Shown here: positions 24,263 to 32,891 of the stretch, piece by piece
Numbering within the stretch: position 1 is the first letter of the stretch
Layout of the letters: each line of letters starts with the position of its first letter
Assembly (NCBI RefSeq): GCF_000308855.1
Contig: NZ_BAGM01000209.1
Span: forward strand, 19,433 to 83,432
Direction of reading: 5' to 3'
Source: Nocardia veterana NBRC 100344
Lineage (GTDB): Bacteria > Actinomycetota > Actinomycetes > Mycobacteriales > Mycobacteriaceae
Length of the DNA stretch: 64,000 bases
Made by a program: the position numbers and the translations under genes
The notes under the pieces: generated by a model
Database searches by the model: none
What the model saw: only the letters and a program-made list of their open reading frames with translations
Told to the model about the DNA's origin: nothing

Positions 24263-24913
24263 TCAGTCGGCGTGGGGCGGGTCCAACGGGGGGAGCGGGC
24301 GCCGGCAGATCTCGTGCGCTTCCTCGGGCGGGAGGCCGAACATGCGGAGCAGGTCCTCGGCCACTTGGTCGGTGGCCTCGGTGTCGTCGCGTTCGGGGTG
24401 GTCGTGCAGCAGGCGTCCGAGGCACAGGGCCGCGCCGGCGACGATCGTCATCGACAGTTCCGGATCGCGAACGTCGAAGCGCCCGGCATCGACTGCGGCC
24501 TCGATATCGCGCCGCGCCCGGGGGGCGAGCCCGTGATCCGAATTCGCTAGCCGTAGGCCGTCGTTGAGTAGAACTTTGCTGAGGGTGGGATATCGGCGGT
24601 GCAGGCGGCCGGTGAGCCGGAAGCTCTGTGCGAAGACCTGAGCGGGGTCATCGACGTCTTCGCACAGGACGTCGAGCAGGGCGCCGTGGCGGTCGAGCGC
24701 CTCTTCGACGGCGGCTCGGAACAGTTCCTCGCGGCTCTGGAAGTGGTTGTAGAACGATCCCATGCCGACGTCGGCGGTCTGGGTGATCTCGACGATCGGC
24801 ACGTTGATCTTGCCCTCGGCCAGCAGTGATTGCGCCGCGCCGACCAGTGCGGCGCGGGTACGGGCCTTGCGGCGTTCCAGGCGATTGGGTCCCGACCCGT
24901 TGCTCGCGGTCAT
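24263..24913 (-). CDS. TetR/AcrR-family transcriptional regulator of the adjacent catabolic operon
   Basis: 216 residues. The N-terminal HTH is clear: RLERRKARTRAALVGAAQSLLAEGKINVPIVEITQTADVGMGSFYNHFQSREELFRAAVEEAL. The effector domain is unassigned. ATG 24913 has GGAGAGG 7 nt upstream; the longer frame to 24982 enters the operator region. It diverges from the catabolic operon starting at 25046, and two palindromes in the gap are its likely operators. Confidence 0.9.
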   Translation of the reverse strand: MTASNGSGPNRLERRKARTRAALVGAAQSLLAEGKINVPIVEITQTADVGMGSFYNHFQSREELFRAAVEEALDRHGALLDVLCEDVDDPAQVFAQSFRLTGRLHRRYPTLSKVLLNDGLRLANSDHGLAPRARRDIEAAVDAGRFDVRDPELSMTIVAGAALCLGRLLHDHPERDDTEATDQVAEDLLRMFGLPPEEAHEICRRPLPPLDPPHAD

Positions 24914-24967
24914 CGATGCACCTCTCCTGCTGAACAGGGTCACCATCATAGCCACCGGGCTCAATTT

Positions 24968-25024
24968 TGACGGAATCGTCATAACTCTTGACTGACGCGC
25001 CGTTCGCGAGTGACGATATCGTCA
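24968..25024. promoter_or_regulatory. Two TetR-type operators, TGACG-n4-CGTCA
   Basis: TGACGGAATCGTCA (24968-24981) and the perfect palindrome TGACGATATCGTCA (25011-25024) share arms TGACG/CGTCA; centres are 43 bp apart (four turns). They lie between the TetR gene and the first catabolic gene, as expected for autoregulation plus operon repression. Confidence 0.75.
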
Positions 25025-25045
25025 GTAATTGGAAGGGAGTGGTCG

Positions 25046-26179
25046 ATGAGCGGCCAGCGCGATGTGCACAGCGGCCTGCACAGCGAACATGGAGCGCGCG
25101 CGGGTGAGCATCCGGGCCGGGCGAGCAATCCCGTGATCAAGGTGCTGGACCTGGCGTGGCTGGAGTTCGAGAAGCCCGACCTGGACGGGGCACAGGCCTT
25201 TGCCCACGCCTTCGGCTTCGCGACCGCCACGGGGACGGCCGACGAGTTGCGGCTGCGCGGGACCGATCCGGGTGCGCCCTGCGTACTCATCCGGCGTGGC
25301 GGTCGCTCGCGCTTCGTCGGTCCGGCCTTTCGTGCCGCCGATTCCGCCGATCTGCTGCGACTGGCCGCGGCGACCGGCGCGCGGGCCGTGCCGTTGCCGG
25401 AATCGCTGGGCGGACTGACCGTCGACCTGGTGGATCCGAGCGGGCTGCGGGTGCGGGTGGTCGCCGACATCCACGAACTGGACGCCTTGCCGCCGCAGCG
25501 GCCCCACCTGTTCAACTTCGGGCACGAGCCGGCGCGGGTCAACGCCACGCAGCGTCCGCCGCGCGCGCCGGCCCGCGTGCGCAGGCTCGGACATGTGGTT
25601 GTCCAGTCGACGAGATACCGCGAGACCCTCGACTGGTATCTGCGGAATCTGGGCCTGATCGTCAGCGACTTCCTCTACTACCCGGGTCAGCGAGAGCGTG
25701 GGCCGGTCATGAGTTTCATTCGCTGCGACCGGGGTTCGGTGCCGACCGATCACCACACGCTCGCGCTGACGCTCGGGCCGTCGAATCGCTATGTGCACTC
25801 CGCGTATCAGGTCACGGACCTGGACGCGCTCGCGGCGGGCGGTGAGTATCTGCGCGAACGGGGCTATCGCCGATCGTGGGGGATCGGCCGCCATATCCAG
25901 GGCAGCCAGATCTTCGACTACTGGCGCGATCCCGACGGGTTCATGGTCGAGCACTTCAGTGACGGGGACATGTTCGACTGCACCCTCGAGCCGGGCTGGG
26001 CGCCGATGAGCGCTTCCGGTCTGGCGCAGTGGGGTCCGCCTGTGACCAAGGACTTCCTCGGCCTCACGCCCGGAGCCGAATCGCTGCGCGAACTGCGCTC
26101 GATCGTCGCCGCGCTGCGCGAGGACAACGAATTCGATATCCGCCGCCTGCGCGGCCTGTTGAAAGTGGCCAATTCATGA
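25046..26179 (+). CDS. Two-domain VOC extradiol dioxygenase-like protein
   Basis: 377 residues from ATG 25046 (GGAAGGGAG 6 nt upstream). Two glyoxalase/bleomycin-resistance modules as in type I extradiol dioxygenases: the first (about 30-140) lacks metal ligands; the second has RLGHVVVQSTRYRETLDWY (His), DHHTLALTL (His) and FDYWRDPDGFMVEHFSDGD (Glu), the 2-His-1-Glu site. It probably opens the ring of a catecholic or similar intermediate, which the FAH-family enzyme encoded next would process. The stop overlaps the next ATG by 4 bp. Confidence 0.85.
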   Translation: MSGQRDVHSGLHSEHGARAGEHPGRASNPVIKVLDLAWLEFEKPDLDGAQAFAHAFGFATATGTADELRLRGTDPGAPCVLIRRGGRSRFVGPAFRAADSADLLRLAAATGARAVPLPESLGGLTVDLVDPSGLRVRVVADIHELDALPPQRPHLFNFGHEPARVNATQRPPRAPARVRRLGHVVVQSTRYRETLDWYLRNLGLIVSDFLYYPGQRERGPVMSFIRCDRGSVPTDHHTLALTLGPSNRYVHSAYQVTDLDALAAGGEYLRERGYRRSWGIGRHIQGSQIFDYWRDPDGFMVEHFSDGDMFDCTLEPGWAPMSASGLAQWGPPVTKDFLGLTPGAESLRELRSIVAALREDNEFDIRRLRGLLKVANS

Positions 26180-27114
26180 GCACATCCATCCTCCGCACCG
26201 CCGACGCCTGGTGGGTGCAGACGCCCGCCGGTGCGGCCCGTATAGATACCCGGGCGACGACCACGCGGGAACTGCTGTCCGATCGCGACGCGATCGCGAA
26301 GGCGGCCGCGAGCGCAGATGTCGTTGCGCTGGAAAACCTTTCGCTGATCTCGCCGGTGACCGCGCCGTGCCGGGTGGTGGCGCAGATGACGAATTTCGCC
26401 TCGCACGTCAAGGATTCGGGGATGGACCCCGAGACGGTGCCGCTCACGTTCTTCCGCAAGGCATCCGGATCGATCAGCGGACCCCGCGACGACATCATCC
26501 GGCCCGCGCATGTGCAGCTGCTGGACTACGAGGTGGAGATCGGCCTCGTGTTCGGCCGTGAGATGCCGGTCGGTTCCGACATCGCGGCGGAGAACCTCGC
26601 GGATTACCTCGCCGGCCTGGTGGTCACGAACGACATCTCGGCGCGCGACGTGCAGCTACCGAAAACCCAGTTCTACGAGGCGAAGTCGTATCCGACCTTC
26701 ACCCCCGTCGGCCCGGCGCTGGTGCTGCTGGACGCCGACGAGCTGAAGCGGTTCGGGGATCTGCGGTTGCGGCTGTGGGTCAATGGCCAGGTGCGGCAGG
26801 ACATGACGGTCGCGGACATGATCTACCGGCCGGCCGACACGCTGCGCGCGCTGACCCGCTTCCAGCGCATGGACGCCGGGGACCTGCTGCTCACGGGAAC
26901 CCCGGTCGGCACCGCGCTCAGTGCCCCGCCCAAGCCGGTGGAAATCATCGGCTCGCTGCTGCCGCCGAAGGTCAAGTGGAAGCTGTTCTTTCAGGGCCAG
27001 GCCAAGAATCCCAAGTATCTGAAGGACGGGGATGTGGTCGAGGCCGCGATCGGCACCGACGACGGCGCCCTGGACCTGGGCCGCCAGCGAACGGTCGTGA
27101 GGTACGCCCGATGA
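26176..27114 (+). CDS. Fumarylacetoacetate hydrolase (FAH) family protein
   Basis: 312 residues. The C-terminal FAH domain shows DYEVEIGLVFGR (metal Glu), NDISARDVQ, KSYPTFTPVGPALV and GDLLLTGTPVGTALS. Family members hydrolyse C-C bonds of diketo acids or act as hydratases/decarboxylases in meta-cleavage pathways. The extended tail (PPKVKWKLFFQGQAKNPKYL) is longer than in bare FAH domains. Coupled on both sides by 4-bp overlaps. Confidence 0.88.
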   Translation: MSTSILRTADAWWVQTPAGAARIDTRATTTRELLSDRDAIAKAAASADVVALENLSLISPVTAPCRVVAQMTNFASHVKDSGMDPETVPLTFFRKASGSISGPRDDIIRPAHVQLLDYEVEIGLVFGREMPVGSDIAAENLADYLAGLVVTNDISARDVQLPKTQFYEAKSYPTFTPVGPALVLLDADELKRFGDLRLRLWVNGQVRQDMTVADMIYRPADTLRALTRFQRMDAGDLLLTGTPVGTALSAPPKPVEIIGSLLPPKVKWKLFFQGQAKNPKYLKDGDVVEAAIGTDDGALDLGRQRTVVRYAR

Positions 27115-29027
27115 CCGACAACTCGACTCTCGACGCCGCGGCGGAGGACTTGCTGTGGCCCCGGTACACCGGTCCGGAGGACTTGGACGCGATCGAGGCG
27201 GTGCCGCTCGAGGCGCGCGGCTTGCCCGAATCGACCTACGCCCTGCTGGTTCGGGCGGCGACGCGGTGGCCGGAGCGGACCGTGATCACCGTGCTGCCGG
27301 ATGCGGCGCGGTGGCGAGAGCCGGTGCGGCGCACCTACTCCGAGCTGCTCGCCGTTGTGCACAGGTACGCGAACCTGCTGCACGAGCTGGGTGTGCGCCG
27401 CAGTGATGCGGTCGCGTTGATCGCGCCGAACTGCGCGGAGCTGATCCCGGCGACCCTCGCCGCGCAGTTGGCGGGCATCGCCGCGCCGATCAATGGCGGC
27501 CTGTCGCCCGAGCACGTCGCCGAACTGCTGCACCGCTCGGGCGCTCGAGTCCTGATCGCCGCCGGTCCGGAACTAGCGCCCGATACCTGGACCGCCGCAA
27601 GCGAACTCGCGGCGCGCGGTCTGGTGGATGCGCTGCTGGTATTGCGTCCGACAGCAGGCCCGAAGCCACCGCCGCTCCTGCCCGGGATCGACGGCGTCCG
27701 GGTCGGTTACCTCGATGCCCTTGCTGCCGAGGAGGATTCGAGCCGGTTTCGCGGAGAGCCGCCGAGGGCATCGGATCTGGCGGCGCTGTTTCACACCGGC
27801 GGCACGACGGGGGTGCCGAAGCTGGCGGCGCACCGTCACTCCGGTGAGGTGGCCAATGCGTGGATGATCGCGGCCAACTCGCTGCTCGATGCCGAATCGG
27901 TGGTTTTCGCCGCGTTGCCGCTGTTCCATGTCAACGCGCTGGTCGTCACCCTGCTCGCGCCGCTGTTCCGTGGTCAGCCGGTGGTGTGGGCCGGTCCGCT
28001 CGGATACCGCGACGTCACGCTGTATGCGGAGTTCTGGAATATCGTGGCGCACTACCGCATCGCTGCGATGAGTGCGGTGCCGACCGTGTACGCGGTGCTG
28101 GCCCAGTGCCCGATCACCGCCGACATCTCCAGCCTGCGTTACGCGATGGTCGGCGCCTCACCGCTGCCGCCCGCGGTGCGCGAGAGCTTCCAGGAGCACA
28201 CCGGAGTCACCCTGGTGGAAGGCTATGGCCTCACCGAGGCCACCTGCGCCACCGCCCGCAGCTTCCCCGACCTGCCGCGACCGGGCGCGGTCGGGCAGCG
28301 CATGCCCTATCAGCGGGTCGCGGTCGTCCGAACCACCGAAGACGGGGTCTGGCAGGCGCTGCCTCCTGGCGAAACGGGTGTGCTGACGATCAGTGGCCCC
28401 ACGGTTTTCGCCGGATACGTGACCGGCCGAGACGAACACGGTCACCGTCTCGACGGTCTGGGCACGCTGGTGGATGGCTGGCTGAGTACCGGCGATCTGG
28501 CCCACATCGACGAGGAGGGATTCATCCATCTGCACGGTCGCGCAAAGGATCTCATCATCCGCGGCGGCCACAATATCGATCCCGCGATCATCGAGGATGC
28601 GCTGCTGAGCCACCCACGGGTGAGCGCGGCCGGGGCGGTGGGTCGCCCGGATGTGCATGCCGGCGAGGTCCCGGTCGCCTACGTCACGGTCACCGCGGGT
28701 GCGGAGGTCGGCGAGGACGAACTGGTGGCGTGGGCGGCCGAGCGGGTGCCCGAGCGCGCCGCCGCCCCCAAGACGGTCACCATCCTCGACGCGCTGCCCG
28801 TCACCGATGTCGGAAAACCGTACAAGCTGGGCCTGCGCGCGGACGCCACGCGCCGTGAACTCCTCGACGCGCTGGCCGCGATCTCCAGCGTCACCGGTGT
28901 CACCGCCGCGGTCGAGGACGGCGCGATCGCCGCCACCGTCGAACTCGAGTCCGATGCCGACCGTGACGGCGTCGAGGCGATCCTGGGCCGCTACGCGATC
29001 GACGCGAGAATCGAGGTGCGGCAATGA
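27111..29027 (+). CDS. AMP-dependent acyl-CoA synthetase/ligase
   Basis: 638 residues. Adenylation motifs are intact: LFHTGGTTGVPKLAAHRH (P-loop), GYGLTEATCATAR, STGDLAHIDEEGFIHLHGRAKDLIIRGGHNIDPAIIED, and the catalytic Lys in VTDVGKPYKLG. About 70 residues follow that Lys (AVEDGAIAATVELESDADRDGVEAIL), a small C-terminal addition. It likely activates a carboxylic acid from the pathway to its CoA thioester. Overlaps both neighbours by 4 bp. Confidence 0.9.
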   Translation: MTDNSTLDAAAEDLLWPRYTGPEDLDAIEAVPLEARGLPESTYALLVRAATRWPERTVITVLPDAARWREPVRRTYSELLAVVHRYANLLHELGVRRSDAVALIAPNCAELIPATLAAQLAGIAAPINGGLSPEHVAELLHRSGARVLIAAGPELAPDTWTAASELAARGLVDALLVLRPTAGPKPPPLLPGIDGVRVGYLDALAAEEDSSRFRGEPPRASDLAALFHTGGTTGVPKLAAHRHSGEVANAWMIAANSLLDAESVVFAALPLFHVNALVVTLLAPLFRGQPVVWAGPLGYRDVTLYAEFWNIVAHYRIAAMSAVPTVYAVLAQCPITADISSLRYAMVGASPLPPAVRESFQEHTGVTLVEGYGLTEATCATARSFPDLPRPGAVGQRMPYQRVAVVRTTEDGVWQALPPGETGVLTISGPTVFAGYVTGRDEHGHRLDGLGTLVDGWLSTGDLAHIDEEGFIHLHGRAKDLIIRGGHNIDPAIIEDALLSHPRVSAAGAVGRPDVHAGEVPVAYVTVTAGAEVGEDELVAWAAERVPERAAAPKTVTILDALPVTDVGKPYKLGLRADATRRELLDALAAISSVTGVTAAVEDGAIAATVELESDADRDGVEAILGRYAIDARIEVRQ

Positions 29028-29326
29028 CAACGGCCAAGGTCGCGGCGGTCGCGTCGATGCGCGAGCGTCCGGCGCATCTCGGGTACTCCACCACCGCTTT
29101 GCGCGGCATCGGCGCGGTCGAACTCCTGGCGGCCGGTGGGGTGTTACTGGGACCGTCCCGCCCGGCGATCGGCCGGGCAGCCGGGGCCGGGCTGCTGCTG
29201 TTGATGGCCGGTGCGGTCGCCGGCCACCTCCGAAACCGCGACCGCACAGTCGATCTCGGGTCCGCCGCCCCTACCGGGGTATTCGCCGCGGCCTATGTCG
29301 CCACGGAGGTGGGTGAGCCCTCGTGA
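29024..29326 (+). CDS. Small DoxX-like membrane protein, 100 aa
   Basis: Two to three hydrophobic helices (RGIGAVELLAAGGVLLG; AAGAGLLLLMAGAVAGHL; APTGVFAAAYVATEV) separated by short Arg-rich loops, as in the DoxX-like family. Its role in the catabolic operon is unknown; perhaps a quinone or membrane partner of the flavin hydroxylase. It is coupled by 4-bp overlaps at both ends. Confidence 0.75.
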   Translation: MTTAKVAAVASMRERPAHLGYSTTALRGIGAVELLAAGGVLLGPSRPAIGRAAGAGLLLLMAGAVAGHLRNRDRTVDLGSAAPTGVFAAAYVATEVGEPS

Positions 29327-30882
29327 ACACCGTCCCGATTCCCGTGGTGATCGTCGGGGCGGGTCCGTCCGGGCTCACCGTGGCCACGTTGCTCGCCCAG
29401 TACGGCATCGAATCGCTGCTCCTCGAGCGGTGGGAGGGCGTCTATCCGCAGCCGCGCGCGGTCCATCTCGACGGTGAGGTCCGGCGGATCGTCGAACGTC
29501 TCGGCATCGGTGCGGGATTCGATGCGATCGCCCGGCCCGCACTGGGGTTGCGCCTGGTGGATCCGCGGCATCGGGTGCTGGCCCAATTCGACCGCGATCC
29601 GGGCGGGGGCCGCAACGGCTTCCCCGAAGCCAACCTGTTCGACCAGCCGGAGCTGGAGGCGCTGTTGCGCGCCAATGTGGCACGGTATCCGACCGTCTCG
29701 CTGCGCGGAGGTGTGGAAGTCACCGGGTTGGTGGTCGAGAAAGACTGTGTCCGAGTAGATTTCGACGACCGTGCGACCGGCGGGACCGATTCGGTACAGG
29801 CCCGCTACGTGCTGGGGTGCGACGGCGCGAACAGCCTGGTGCGCACCGTTATCGGTGCGCGCATGCGGGACCTGCGATTCGAGCAGCGTTGGCTGGTCGT
29901 GGACATCGCGACCAGGACCGATCCCGGGCACTGGGGCGGCGTGCATCAGGTGTGCGACCCGCGTCGAGCCGCGACCTACATGCGCATCGGCGACACCCGC
30001 CACCGGTGGGAATTCCGTTTGCGCCCCGGCGAATCCGCCGACGACTACCGCGATCTCGCCCGACTCTGGCCGCTGCTCGCCCCATGGCTGGCCGATGCCG
30101 ACCGGGAGGGCTTGGAGCTGGTCCGGGTGGCGGATTACACCTTCCGCGCGCAACTGGCCGATCGGTGGCGCGCGGGGCGGGTGTTCCTGCTCGGCGATGC
30201 CGCCCACCTCACCCCGCCGTTCGTCGGGCAGGGCATGGGCGCGGGCGTGCGCGATGCCGCCAACCTCAGCTGGAAGCTGGCGGGGGTACTGCGCGGCGAG
30301 CTGCCCGAGCAGGTGCTCGACAGCTACGAAACCGAGCGGAAACCACACGCGCACATGATGATCCGGCTGGCGAAGCTCACCGGCCTGACCATGACCGAGG
30401 GCGGCGAGCTGGGCAATCGGCTGCGCAGCCTGCTCGCCCCGCGCCTGCACCGGGTGCCCGGGCTGACTCGGACGATCATCAGCGGAGAGTCACCGCCGCT
30501 GCATCGCTCCGCGCTGGTGGTCGCGCCGCCGCTGCGGCGAGGTCTGGCCGGACGGCTGGTTCCGAACGAACGGATGGCCGACGGGCGTCGAATCGACGAC
30601 CTCATCGCCGGGCGTTACGCCGTCATCACCACGGCCGGCCCGGCTCCCACGGAGTCGGTGACCGTCGAGCAACGTGGCGGCGTGGTGGTGCGGGCCGGGC
30701 CCGGCACCTCGTTGTACCGCTGGCTGCGCGGCGGGCGTGCGAGCGCCGTACTGGTCCGTCCCGACGGCACCGTTCAAACCTGCGGAACAACGCTGTCGGA
30801 TCTGTCTTCCTCGTTGCCGAGTTTCGCACCGAGCGCGCGGCCGGCGCACACCGGCTCGCCGAGCCCGCATACCCCGGACTGA
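29323..30882 (+). CDS. FAD-dependent aromatic hydroxylase (MhpA/PheA-type monooxygenase)
   Basis: 519 residues from GTG 29323 (GTGA overlap with the preceding stop). Group A flavoprotein monooxygenase: Rossmann GAGPSGLTVATLLAQYGI, a CDGANSLVRTVIG segment, and GDAAHLTPPFVGQGMGAGVRDAANLSWKLA that binds FAD. A thioredoxin-like C-terminal part is present but short. It would insert oxygen into the ring before cleavage by the VOC dioxygenase. With the ligase and FAH protein, the operon looks like a degradation route for a phenylpropanoid, steroid-side or similar acid; the substrate cannot be told. Confidence 0.9.
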   Translation: MNTVPIPVVIVGAGPSGLTVATLLAQYGIESLLLERWEGVYPQPRAVHLDGEVRRIVERLGIGAGFDAIARPALGLRLVDPRHRVLAQFDRDPGGGRNGFPEANLFDQPELEALLRANVARYPTVSLRGGVEVTGLVVEKDCVRVDFDDRATGGTDSVQARYVLGCDGANSLVRTVIGARMRDLRFEQRWLVVDIATRTDPGHWGGVHQVCDPRRAATYMRIGDTRHRWEFRLRPGESADDYRDLARLWPLLAPWLADADREGLELVRVADYTFRAQLADRWRAGRVFLLGDAAHLTPPFVGQGMGAGVRDAANLSWKLAGVLRGELPEQVLDSYETERKPHAHMMIRLAKLTGLTMTEGGELGNRLRSLLAPRLHRVPGLTRTIISGESPPLHRSALVVAPPLRRGLAGRLVPNERMADGRRIDDLIAGRYAVITTAGPAPTESVTVEQRGGVVVRAGPGTSLYRWLRGGRASAVLVRPDGTVQTCGTTLSDLSSSLPSFAPSARPAHTGSPSPHTPD

Positions 30883-30917
30883 TGCCCTTCGCGCTGCTGG
30901 CGACGCCGGACGACGAC

Positions 30918-32129
30918 CTATCCGGCGACAACCCGCGTGGGGTGGGCGGCCAGGACGGCCGCGAGACCTTCACGCACGTCCTCGACGAAATACCCGGGAA
31001 CCTCCAGTGACGGGAAATGACCTCCGCGCTCGGGCTCACGCCACCGCACGATCTGCCGGTAGCGCTGTTGTGCCCAAGGGCGGGGGCACTTCTCGATGTC
31101 GCGGGGATACATGGTGACGGCCGCCGGGACGTCGACTCGGAGGTCGGGGTCGAGCGAATTGTGGCTTTCGTAGTAGATGCGGGCCGCCGACGCGCCGGTG
31201 CGGGTCAGCCAGTACAGCGTCACGTCGTCGAGAACGCGATCGCGGGAGATCGTTTCGAACGGGCTGTCCTCGGTATCGCTCCACTCGGCGAATTTGTCGA
31301 GGATCCAGGCGAGCAGGCCGACCGGGGAGTCGACCAGCGAGTAACCGATGGTCTGCGGACGGGTCGCCTGCTGCTTCGCGTAGGCCGCGCGGTGGCGCCA
31401 GAAATGGCGGGTTTGCTCGGCCCACGTACGCTCGAGTTCCGTCAGCCCGTCCGTCGTCACCCCGGACGGCGCCTCGGCGAACACCGTGTGGATGCCGAGC
31501 ACGTGCCCGGGGAACCTGCCGCCGAGGATCGTGGTGATATTGCCTCCCCAGTCGCCGCCGTGCGCCAGGAATCGGTCGTAGCCGAGCCGTCCCATGAGTT
31601 CCACCCACGCGGCCGCGATCTTTTCCGTTCCCCACCCCTCGGTGGCCGGCTTGTCGCTGTAGCCGAAGCCCGGGAGCGACGGGATCACGAGGTGGAACGC
31701 CGGCGCGGCCGCATCCTTCGGCTCCGCCAATTCGTCTGCCACATCAACGAATTCGACGATGCTGCCGGGCCAGCCGTGGGTCAGGATGAGCGGTGTGGCA
31801 TCCGCGCGGCTGGATCGGCGGTGCAGAAAATGAATACCCAGGCCATCGATCGTCGTGCGGAACTGGCCGATTCGGTCGAGCCGCGCTTCGAACTCCCGCC
31901 AGTCGTATCCGGTGCGCCAGTAGTTCACGAGGTCGACGAGGTCGGCGAGCGGAACGCCCTGTCGCCACCGACGGCGGCCCGTCGCGGCACGATCGACCGT
32001 TTCGGTTTCCGGTAGCCGCGCCGCCGCCAATCGCGCACGCAGATCGTCCAGGTCGGCGTCGGTGGCACGCGCCTCGAATCGCGCTATGCCGGGCGGCTGG
32101 TGCGAGGTGCGGTGGCCGGCTGCGGACAT
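30918..32129 (-). CDS. Epoxide hydrolase (EHN-domain alpha/beta hydrolase)
   Basis: 403 residues. The N-terminal epoxide-hydrolase domain (FEARATDADLDDLRARLAAARLPE; GYDWREFEARLDRIGQF) precedes an alpha/beta fold with oxyanion HGWPGSIVEF, nucleophile Asp in HGGDWGGNI and catalytic His in ERGGHFPSLE. It should convert an epoxide to a diol, in the cytoplasm. ATG 32129 has AGGAGG 4 nt upstream. It diverges from the CGNR regulator across GGAACC palindromes. Confidence 0.92.
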   Translation of the reverse strand: MSAAGHRTSHQPPGIARFEARATDADLDDLRARLAAARLPETETVDRAATGRRRWRQGVPLADLVDLVNYWRTGYDWREFEARLDRIGQFRTTIDGLGIHFLHRRSSRADATPLILTHGWPGSIVEFVDVADELAEPKDAAAPAFHLVIPSLPGFGYSDKPATEGWGTEKIAAAWVELMGRLGYDRFLAHGGDWGGNITTILGGRFPGHVLGIHTVFAEAPSGVTTDGLTELERTWAEQTRHFWRHRAAYAKQQATRPQTIGYSLVDSPVGLLAWILDKFAEWSDTEDSPFETISRDRVLDDVTLYWLTRTGASAARIYYESHNSLDPDLRVDVPAAVTMYPRDIEKCPRPWAQQRYRQIVRWREPERGGHFPSLEVPGYFVEDVREGLAAVLAAHPTRVVAG

Positions 32130-32147
32130 GAAACCTCCTGGTCATCG

Positions 32148-32190
32148 CGGAACCGGTTCCGAGAGCTATCGGAACCGCCTATGACGGTTC
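32148..32190. promoter_or_regulatory. GGAACC operator cluster between epoxide hydrolase and CGNR genes
   Basis: CGGAACCGGTTCCG (32148-32161) is a perfect 14-bp palindrome. GAACCG (32172-32177) and CGGTTC (32185-32190) form a second inverted repeat with a 7-bp gap. Both lie in the 103-bp divergent gap, suggesting one regulator, plausibly the CGNR protein, controls both genes. Confidence 0.6.
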
Positions 32191-32232
32191 TAACACGGGG
32201 TCTGCCGGCCTGCAACCGGCTATGGTGGTTCC

Positions 32233-32808
32233 ATGCCTGGTGGGTTTCCCGAATTTCGTCTCGGCGCAGTGCTGGCGACCAGCTTCACCGGGACGCTGTC
32301 GGAGCGGTACGGCGAACCCGTGGAACGCATCCCCACCCCGCGGCGACTCGTCGACTGGCTGGCGGTGAACGGCCTCGCGGTGGACTCCTGCACCGCGGCC
32401 CAGCTCGAACGCGCCCGGGAACTCCGGGAATCGATTCACGCCACCGCGACCGCGGCGGCGCTTCACGAGGCGCTGCCGGCCGCCGCTGTCGGGGTCATCA
32501 ACGACTGCAGCAGCAACGGCCGGGCGGCCGCCATCCTGACGACCGAGGGCAGTCGGCACTGGCGGCTCGGCTCGGCTTCCGGTGTGGACGACGCCCTGGG
32601 CGTGATCGCCGCCGATGCGATCGAGATCATCGCCGGCGACCGCGACGGGCGGTTGGCCCTGTGCGCGTCGCCGACCTGCCGGGCGGCCTTCTTCGACACC
32701 AGCCGAAGTCGCACCCGTCGATGGTGCGATATGAACACGTGCGGAAATCGTCAGAAGAAGGCGCGTTTCGCGGCGAAGCGGCGGCCCGTCTCCCCGGTGG
32801 CGCGCTGA
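32233..32808 (+). CDS. CGNR zinc-finger (ABATE domain) putative regulator, 191 aa
   Basis: The N-terminal ABATE domain (stress-linked, about 1-130) precedes a C-terminal CGNR zinc finger: CASPTCRAAFFDTSRSRTRRWCDMNTCGNRQKKARF, with four Cys and the CGNR tetrapeptide. These are taken to be DNA-binding regulators. The gene diverges from the epoxide hydrolase, its likely target. Confidence 0.88.
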   Translation: MPGGFPEFRLGAVLATSFTGTLSERYGEPVERIPTPRRLVDWLAVNGLAVDSCTAAQLERARELRESIHATATAAALHEALPAAAVGVINDCSSNGRAAAILTTEGSRHWRLGSASGVDDALGVIAADAIEIIAGDRDGRLALCASPTCRAAFFDTSRSRTRRWCDMNTCGNRQKKARFAAKRRPVSPVAR

Positions 32809-32891
32809 TGTCGCGCGAGACGAGGTCGGCGATGTCGAATTCGGCACGGACGTGAGCGCGGAGTTCCGACGAGCGGGCGAACCGGCGCACG

